The notes under the pieces were generated by a model, which was not told the DNA's origin, did no database searches, and saw only the letters and a program-made list of their open reading frames with translations. Shown piece after piece: positions 61,001 through 64,000 of a stretch of DNA of 64,000 nt. The DNA lies in contig NC_088711.1 of NCBI RefSeq assembly GCF_963576615.1, forward strand, positions 21,546,182-21,610,181. Direction: 5' to 3'. Within the stretch, counting starts at the first letter, position 1, and every line of letters begins with the position of its first letter. This DNA is from Watersipora subatra (lineage: Eukaryota > Bryozoa > Gymnolaemata > Cheilostomatida > Watersiporidae). Both the position numbers and the translations under genes were made by a program.

Positions 61001-63220
61001 ATGCTGACATAAAAGCTGCGTGTAACGATGACGTACTTTGCATCTACGATGCTGTTGCCACCAACTCCACAGAACTCGGCATGAGTACTAAAGCGGTGTT
61101 TGAAACGGTCATAGCTAATGTAATGGAGTTAAGTAAGTGTTTCTTGTCAAACCATTTTTCGTAACCATTTGTCATGCTTCATATTAACCATCTGACAATC
61201 AGATGCCTCAACTCATTCTATACAGGTTTTTATCTTCATTGGTTAACTTAATTGAAACTTATTGCAGAACATGTTATGTAGGGTATATACCTATATATAT
61301 ATACCTTATGTATGTATATATATTTCTCAAAGTACGTCGTACGTCGTATATTTGTCTGCAATTCGGCTATAGATATAGCTATAGCGCATGTTGATTATTT
61401 TACCGATGCAGCTACGCGTTGTGACGCCTCCGCATGATATGAGGAAATATGAATTTAAAAGTTGTTTGACTAAGTTTAAAAACTTTTACAGTGGTTTTTA
61501 TTTTTTAATAAATTATTTCAACTAACACTTCTCTCATGATATGTAGTTTGAAAGTTAGAATGGCAAATGTTATTATATGTTGAATACAAATCAATTTTCT
61601 GACTAAAGAATTTTTTATTACCCGGGCAACGCCGGGTAGCACAGCTAGTACATGTATATATATACTCGTGTATTGTTTTGTGATATATTTTTTGTGTTCG
61701 GTATTTTAAAATAAGTAATTTAAGATGCTGGAGTACTTTCCTGTTTATGTATTTTATCATCTTGCTCTCCTGCAACTTCATTGGGCATTTAGCTTATCTA
61801 TGAGCTGTTCTCCCTCTAGATAATGTACCACCGTTTGTGGAAGGACCAGCAACAATAAATGCAAGCATTAACAACAATGTGACAGTCATGTACACGTATG
61901 GCAACCAAGAAGGTCAAAACGGTACAGTGACACTGAATGTGACTAGTATGCCTGAGGGAGCTCACGTTGTTCATATGGATAACACCTGGATGATGACCTG
62001 GAGTCCTATTGATTTTACTCCAGTTACACTTAGGTGAGTTGTAACTTAAGCTGTTGGTAGTAGTTGTGCCACTAAACGTTGAATATGGATGGTTGCAGTA
62101 TCTTCTGTAGAACTTTTGTGTGACCTTGTGGCAGTGTCTTGATAAGTGCTTCTAAGTAGAGGAGAGTTTATTGTTTAGCAATAATAACATTGTAATAATA
62201 ATAATGTATAACAATAATAATGTATTCTTGATTAACTTTTATTAATTTTACAAAACTTTTTTTAACGCTAGTTATTAGCTGTTGTCAAAACAAAGTTTTC
62301 TTATAGCTGCTTGTAAATTTTGTAGCATGTTTGCTGTCAAAACTGATTCAGTGGACAGCCGCCAAACTACTTCTTCTGAACTTAATGTCGACTTTCGTAT
62401 CAGTCCAGACTGTGTTCATGGGTCTCCACAGAACTTCAGTCAACTTGCTCCCGGTGGAACTATTACTGTACTCTACCATATAGTTCAGTGTATTTGTGAC
62501 CTAGGCTGGGAAGGTAATAACCAGGACTATTATCAACATTATAGTATTTTTGTGTGGCTCAATTTTTTTCACAAACATTAATTTTGTCTTAATCAACAGG
62601 GCCATGATCAGGTGTACATTCTCTTCCATACTTACCGTTTAAATAGAACCTTTTGCATTGTGTTGTGGCAGTTGGTCTTTTAAAATAGAAAAACAGCTTT
62701 TTGAATTATTTGAGACTAGTGCCCTGGTAGTTTAGAGTGCTTTGAGGAATTTTCAGGTGTACCAATACAGCACAAACGATAAGAATGTACACCACTATTT
62801 TGATACACTGAAATGTGGATGGTCAGTCCGGGTGTACGATTCCGTTCACGAGTTCGAATCCCTTACGCTGCAATGCTTTTACCAACATTCAACTGTGGCG
62901 TCGGACTGGTGAGCAAGGCTCATGTTATAGTAAAGCTTGAGATCAAAGCACCTCACACAACCAGATATGTGTATAATTTAATTGTTTCTTACATCAGTAC
63001 GAGGCCATAGACTTATTCGTATACCATAAATCATGTGAACCATTTTTACCAGGTGAAAGATGTGAAGACGACATAGATGGCTGTAAAGATAGCCCTTGCC
63101 GAAATGTGAACTGCACGGATGTTGAGGCAGAGATTGAGGAGATGACAGGCCAGTCATTTGAGTGTGAAAACATCACGTGTTTAGAGGGTTTCATCAAGCT
63201 AAGCGACGACGAATGTTTCG
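36972..63220 (+). CDS. Gene B: VWD-C8-TIL-GCC2/3-NIDO-AMOP-VWD mucin-like protein (5' part, 22 exons)
   Basis: Twenty-two exons join in one open frame of 1399 residues, all phases matching. Order: signal peptide (1 to about 27), VWD without GDPH (33-200), C8 (255-362), TIL (366-425), VWC/EGF-like (434-491), GCC2/GCC3 (493-545), NIDO (575-785), AMOP (805-920), VWD with GDPH (937-1130), MUC4-type post-VWD exon (1129-1210), Ig/cadherin-like domain (1210-1281), then two exons also found at the left of the window. NIDO-AMOP-VWD is the core of MUC4 and related proteins; VWD-C8-TIL is the assembly unit of gel-forming mucins, zonadhesin and tectorin. By analogy with gene A the missing end would carry EGF repeats, SEA and a membrane helix. 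A secreted or surface-anchored barrier or adhesion role is inference. It starts 10.0 kb after the stop codon of gene A, same strand. Confidence 0.85.
38330..38592 (+). CDS. Gene B exon 2: first VWD domain, start
   Basis: Acceptor ACACTTTCAG, donor GTGAGT. CYVFGTEHVLTFDGERIDV fits the VWD opening strand (G-x-x-H-x-x-T-F-D-G) but with GTEH in place of GDPH. Next come CQFDLVYTC and VNCVQVEYGNFVVRLC. Confidence 0.85.
40006..40176 (+). CDS. Gene B exon 3: first VWD domain, middle
   Basis: Acceptor GATGCATTTTAG. VNGKLVQSMLSPNEEL and GTRLYVQLIQ correspond to the central VWD strands. The donor GTAGGC (40177) is chosen for phase; GTGCAG at 40132 would also keep phase 0, so the 3' end is uncertain. 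Confidence 0.7.
40457..40668 (+). CDS. Gene B exon 4: first VWD domain, end
   Basis: Acceptor GCTCTTTCAG, donor GTAAGT. MVRVSLPSSY, then the hallmark CGLCGNYDGNGTNDL. The final part leads to the C8 domain. Confidence 0.92.
41051..41295 (+). CDS. Gene B exon 5: C8 domain, first part
   Basis: Acceptor CATTTGTAG, donor GTAAGA. SDLQDPEYCGVYQS, MFEMLCEDDFCENY: the C8 cysteine pattern. It ends in a low-complexity acidic insert (NSNDSNDD) not usual for C8. The next intron (1.98 kb) contains the TAA-flanked element. Confidence 0.82.
41386..42093. mobile_element. Harbinger-like MITE with TAA target duplication
   Basis: Long inverted repeats, AGGTACGGCCATGTGTAACG at the left and, on the other strand at the right, AGGTGCGGCCACACGTAAT, flanked by TAA at 41383-41385 and 42094-42096. 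The arms extend about 210 bp and share GGTGTGCATGCACA. No transposase. A 3-bp TAA duplication fits PIF/Harbinger. Confidence 0.75.
43277..43399 (+). CDS. Gene B exon 6: C8 domain, end
   Basis: Acceptor CATTGTAG, donor GTATGC. VFVDECRSRGVNLEDWRAD matches the final C8 helix (C-x3-G-x4-WR). The intron to exon 7 (2.84 kb) shows no clear element. Confidence 0.82.
46243..46448 (+). CDS. Gene B exon 7: TIL domain
   Basis: Acceptor CTTATTTTGCAG, donor GTATGT. CRGDTVYSFYGDTCPLVCGG, CEETNRDGCECQDGLY, GCVEAQDCGC: the trypsin-inhibitor-like cysteine-rich pattern that follows C8 in mucins. An AG at 46194-46195 is better known in shape but puts the domain out of frame. Confidence 0.85.
47290..47461 (+). 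CDS. Gene B exon 8: VWC/EGF-like linker of FCGBP type
   Basis: Acceptor TATAACACAG, donor GTGAGT. IGDTWLDSTC is the VWC-like start seen after TIL domains in zonadhesin and FCGBP; NADGVYQCTCNTDYAGDG is EGF-like. Confidence 0.8.
48796..48957 (+). CDS. Gene B exon 9: GCC2/GCC3 (ephrin-receptor-like) module
   Basis: Acceptor CCACTTTTTAG, donor GTTCGT. CPVGQQPTDDQEMCRDCPVG, then CLLCPEGEVTPGLGATS: the CPxGxy..C..CPxG..t...Ga motif. An unusual neighbour for a VWD-C8-TIL block. Confidence 0.85.
49991..50133 (+). CDS. Gene B exon 10: linker into NIDO domain
   Basis: Acceptor CTTTTTGCAG, donor GTAAGC. SVLPDGLPYGDNFYTKLY ends where NIDO begins. The intron after it (3.26 kb) carries a TIR element and a GT-rich stretch. 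Confidence 0.8.
51991..52427. mobile_element. TIR element (MITE), ends GGTTCACACTATATCGCCGT
   Basis: GGTTCACACTATATCGCCGT near 51997 is matched by the perfect inverse ACGGCGATATAGTGTGAACC ending at 52421. The inner part is unusually GC-rich with CG-rich words such as TCGTCGC and GCATGCGAAAAC. TA flanks both sides; the family is not certain. No transposase. Confidence 0.75.
52625..52770. repeat. GT-rich degenerate microsatellite
   Basis: Interrupted runs of GTGTGTAC, GTACGTAC and ATGTGTGTGT. Intronic, next to the element at 51991-52427. Confidence 0.6.
53393..53523 (+). CDS. Gene B exon 11: NIDO domain, start
   Basis: Acceptor GTATCGTTTCAG, donor GTAAGG. TSTNGIITFGTPVVG then SAPFWFPQDFRG: the NIDO signature (tNGxisFg, then aPFWaD). 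Confidence 0.9.
53937..54153 (+). CDS. Gene B exon 12: NIDO domain, middle
   Basis: Acceptor GGCTTTGCAG, donor GTTTGT. GFVATWHRSVPFPHQW is the NIDO central strand with its usual WxxV. An insert of about 30 residues precedes it. Confidence 0.85.
54537..54771 (+). CDS. Gene B exon 13: NIDO domain, end
   Basis: Acceptor TGCGTCATAG, donor GTAAGT. VTLQFTTYQAVVVTDGLSTF, then GMGYNNLDTDF. This is the N-tFQ-vL-tDG-xsF part of NIDO. Confidence 0.88.
54888..55015. repeat. Hairpin element, arms about 60 bp
   Basis: ACCTTGATCATAAACCTAG at the left pairs with CAAGGTTTATGATC at the right, around a central palindrome CAGAGCAGCTACTACTGTAG. Fills part of the intron between exons 13 and 14. Confidence 0.7.
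55094..55157. repeat. Short tandem repeat, 4 x 14 bp
   Basis: Unit TCTATGTATTCATG. Intronic. Confidence 0.9.
55361..55593 (+). CDS. Gene B exon 14: AMOP domain, first part
   Basis: Acceptor CCCTGATGCAG, donor GTAAAT. CLEWSTFTPVIPFPFS, then QPCPCNLFFAFIDRRYF: the AMOP pattern C-x2-W ... CPC ... D-x-R-F. Confidence 0.9.
56246..56459 (+). CDS. Gene B exon 15: AMOP domain, end
   Basis: Acceptor TTATGCGTAG, donor GTAAGC. Starts MCCYDLNTWQLITHPSYAG, the QCCY block of AMOP, and ends FENCCLYSEHCDIYRERRP, as in MUC4 and SUSD2. Confidence 0.9.
57279..57521 (+). CDS. Gene B exon 16: second VWD domain, start
   Basis: Acceptor CGCTTTGTAG, donor GTGAGG. FGDPHIFTLDGFDYTYNPVG is a canonical VWD start with the GDPH site. 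An alternative AG at 57261-57262 puts the domain out of frame. The next intron (1.77 kb) has two minisatellites. Confidence 0.92.
57768..57935. repeat. Minisatellite, 6 x ~27 bp
   Basis: Unit AACTATCATATAACAGTGCA then GACCAGA, six copies with small changes. Any open frame across it is a repeat artefact. Confidence 0.92.
57970..58106. repeat. Minisatellite, about 8 x 17 bp, unit matches a heat-shock element
   Basis: Unit TTCTGGTTTCTAGAACA. Across unit borders it reads TTCTAGAACATTC, which is TTC-nn-GAA-nn-TTC, the three-box binding site of heat-shock factor. Intronic, between exons 16 and 17 of gene B. Confidence 0.9.
59289..59420 (+). CDS. Gene B exon 17: second VWD domain, middle
   Basis: Acceptor TTGTATTTTAG, donor GTATGG. 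IVYQNEISLTPSL and KENGSISVVFNTG: the central VWD strands. Confidence 0.82.
60006..60209 (+). CDS. Gene B exon 18: second VWD domain, end
   Basis: Acceptor CATGCTACAG, donor GTGAGT. NGLLGIFDGDQSNDITNANG is the VWD closing motif (GLlG-x-fdgd-x-nD). It lacks the CGLCG pair seen in the first VWD, as is usual in NIDO-AMOP-VWD proteins. Confidence 0.88.
60890..61132 (+). CDS. Gene B exon 19: post-VWD region of MUC4 type
   Basis: Acceptor TATCTGCAG, donor GTAAGT. WRITQEESIFWYRGKGW, FQPIY, CNDDVLCIYDAVATNS: the conserved W...SlF.Y and C..d..C.fD blocks that follow VWD in MUC4 and SUSD2. The frameshifted stretch at 654-787 is its gene A counterpart. Confidence 0.85.
61420..61648 (+). mobile_element. 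Helitron-like 3' end, copy 3
   Basis: Best-preserved terminus: hairpin CCCGGGCAACGCCGGG (61621-61636), then CTAG at 61645-61648 followed by T. Upstream blocks match copies 1 and 2. Start not determined. It lies in the intron just before exon 20. Confidence 0.6.
61820..62033 (+). CDS. Gene B exon 20: post-VWD Ig/cadherin-like domain
   Basis: Acceptor TCCCTCTAG, donor GTGAGT. Near-identical to gene A exon 1 (3 changes in 214 bp: P-P-F-V-E for P-P-F-V-K, one silent, and SPIDF for SPTDF). Its donor intron holds the empty site of the TTAA element. Confidence 0.88.
62326..62513 (+). CDS. Gene B exon 21: conserved block before EGF array
   Basis: Acceptor AATTTTGTAG, donor GTAATA. MFAVKTDSVDSRQ, RISPDCVHGSP, CICDLGWEG. 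Same length and phases as gene A exon 2, roughly three-quarters identical. Confidence 0.85.
62805..62900 (+). repeat. tRNA-like SINE fragment, second family
   Basis: Contains an A-box-like TGGTCAGTCCGGG and a B-box match GAGTTCGAATCCC about 25 bases apart. Does not fold as a full tRNA. Different in sequence from the repeats at 9108 and 13007. Confidence 0.45.
63053..63220 (+). CDS. Gene B exon 22 (last visible): atypical EGF-like module
   Basis: Acceptor TTTTTACCAG, donor GTTTGT. ERCEDDIDGCKDSPC, CENITCLEGF. Counterpart of gene A exon 3; the gene continues beyond the window in phase 1. Confidence 0.85.
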
Positions 63221-63439
63221 GTTTGTAACATTTGTTTCTTTACTGGTTATGAGTTTTTTTTTAATTTAGACTGGCCATGCAGTTACTTCTAGTAGTATTG
63301 TTGATTGAAACTTGTTGACCAATTAGGTTACCAATTAGTCCTTTAGCGAATCCTTTTGTATCACTCTCCGTTTAGTTAATATGGCAGAAAACTTCATTAG
63401 ATGTTTTTTCTCCTGTACTATATTATTATATAATATTAT

Positions 63440-63510
63440 ATTATTATAGTCGTCTTCAAAAATAAAATAAAATAAAATAAATACATTTAAATAAAATATG
63501 AATAAAATAA
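63440..63510. repeat. AAAAT-type microsatellite
   Basis: Run of AAATAAAATAAAATA words following an AT stretch; may be the tail region of the LINE fragment on the minus strand. Confidence 0.55.
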
Positions 63511-63638
63511 CATGGGAATTCAATAAATACATTCTTATGATATACGGATGTTTTAGATATAGGGCAGGCAAGATGTTTATGTCTGGTGTGATCAGTGAAT
63601 GTGACTATGACGTGGGTGGTTGGGTACTTGGGAGACTG

Positions 63639-63983
63639 TTAGGTTACTTTAGAGTTTAGACAGTAGAAATTCAGATATGCCGAAAGTTCATCGAGCTTAA
63701 GTGCCTCCAAACGCTGGTCAGAATTTTCCTTATACGGCATATTCATTCTCAAACAAAGTCTTTGTGACCTTTCTAGCTTTTCTATATCTCTTTCTGATGA
63801 ATATGTAAACCAGCAAGGTGCTGCGCATGACATGATGGATAACAGACTGCTTTGGTAAAACAATGATTTTATGCCAGCTTTCCAGAGATTGATTAAGGCA
63901 TGTGTAGTGGATCTAGTCTTGAATATTATATAGTCAACTTGATCAAAAACGCATGCGTGTTTATCAAATTGAACAATAAACAC
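63639..63983 (-). mobile_element. Non-LTR retrotransposon (LINE) reverse transcriptase, C-terminal fragment
   Basis: Minus-strand frame contains LSIMSCAAPCWFTYSSERD, IEKLERSQRLCLRMNM and RLEALKLDELSAYL. This is the thumb-to-C-terminal pattern of LINE reverse transcriptases (Y-A-x-x-x-W, then lE-x-x-Q-R, then R-L-x-x-L-x-L). It is open to the listed start near the window edge; the polymerase core would lie beyond it. Class (CR1, RTE or Jockey type) not resolved. Confidence 0.75.
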
Positions 63984-64000
63984 TAGTTTTACTGATTGAT

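Noticed and set aside
1..64000. CRISPR arrays, operons, bacterial promoters or ribosomal RNA
   Set aside because: Split genes with consensus splice sites and animal extracellular domains show a metazoan nuclear sequence; the direct repeats are minisatellites without unique spacers.

Overview
The window is nuclear DNA from an animal, almost certainly an invertebrate. It is AT-rich, exons are short (79-263 bp) with GT/AG boundaries, introns run from about 0.2 to 5 kb, and the proteins are built from metazoan extracellular modules (EGF, VWD, C8, TIL, NIDO, AMOP, SEA). Many kinds of DNA transposon, Helitron-like elements and a LINE lie in the introns. The domain content and repeat load would suit a lophotrochozoan such as a mollusc or bryozoan, but I cannot name the species from the sequence.

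Two paralogous genes lie head to tail on the + strand. Gene A (coding 1092-26943, 5' part outside the window) has 23 intact exons that join in one open frame of about 1192 codons. It encodes a MUC4-like post-VWD region, about 17 EGF modules, a SEA domain, one more EGF, a transmembrane helix and a cytoplasmic tail of about 97 residues, then a stop codon. An exon-like remnant at 654-787 just upstream is frameshifted. Gene B (36972 to beyond 63220, 3' part outside the window) starts with a signal-peptide exon and has 22 visible exons in one frame of 1399 codons: VWD, C8, TIL, VWC/EGF-like, GCC2/GCC3, NIDO, AMOP, a second VWD with a GDPH site, then the same three exons (214, 188 and 168 bp) with which visible gene A begins. 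Gene A therefore shows the 3' half and gene B the 5' half of one gene type, a large membrane mucin or adhesion protein.

Within gene A, the EGF exons at 15084-21182 are a local tandem expansion: three copies of a two-exon module, two of them inside a clear ~2 kb segmental duplication. Gain or loss of a splice donor decides how far the second exon of each module reads.

The first of the three shared exons is nearly identical in the two genes (3 differences in 214 bp) while the next two are far more diverged, which points to local gene conversion. The intron after it carries, in gene A only, an 851-bp element flanked by TTAA; gene B has the empty site.

Repeats fill the rest: a 3.7-kb inverted-duplicated transposon with two decayed half-transposases (3903-7616), TIR elements with visible target duplications (29282-29944 with a 9-bp duplication; 41386-42093 with TAA; 51991-52427), foldbacks, Helitron-like 3' ends, a tRNA-like composite repeat, several minisatellites (one whose unit spells a heat-shock element), and a LINE fragment at the right edge. 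The 10 kb between the genes shows no convincing further gene.
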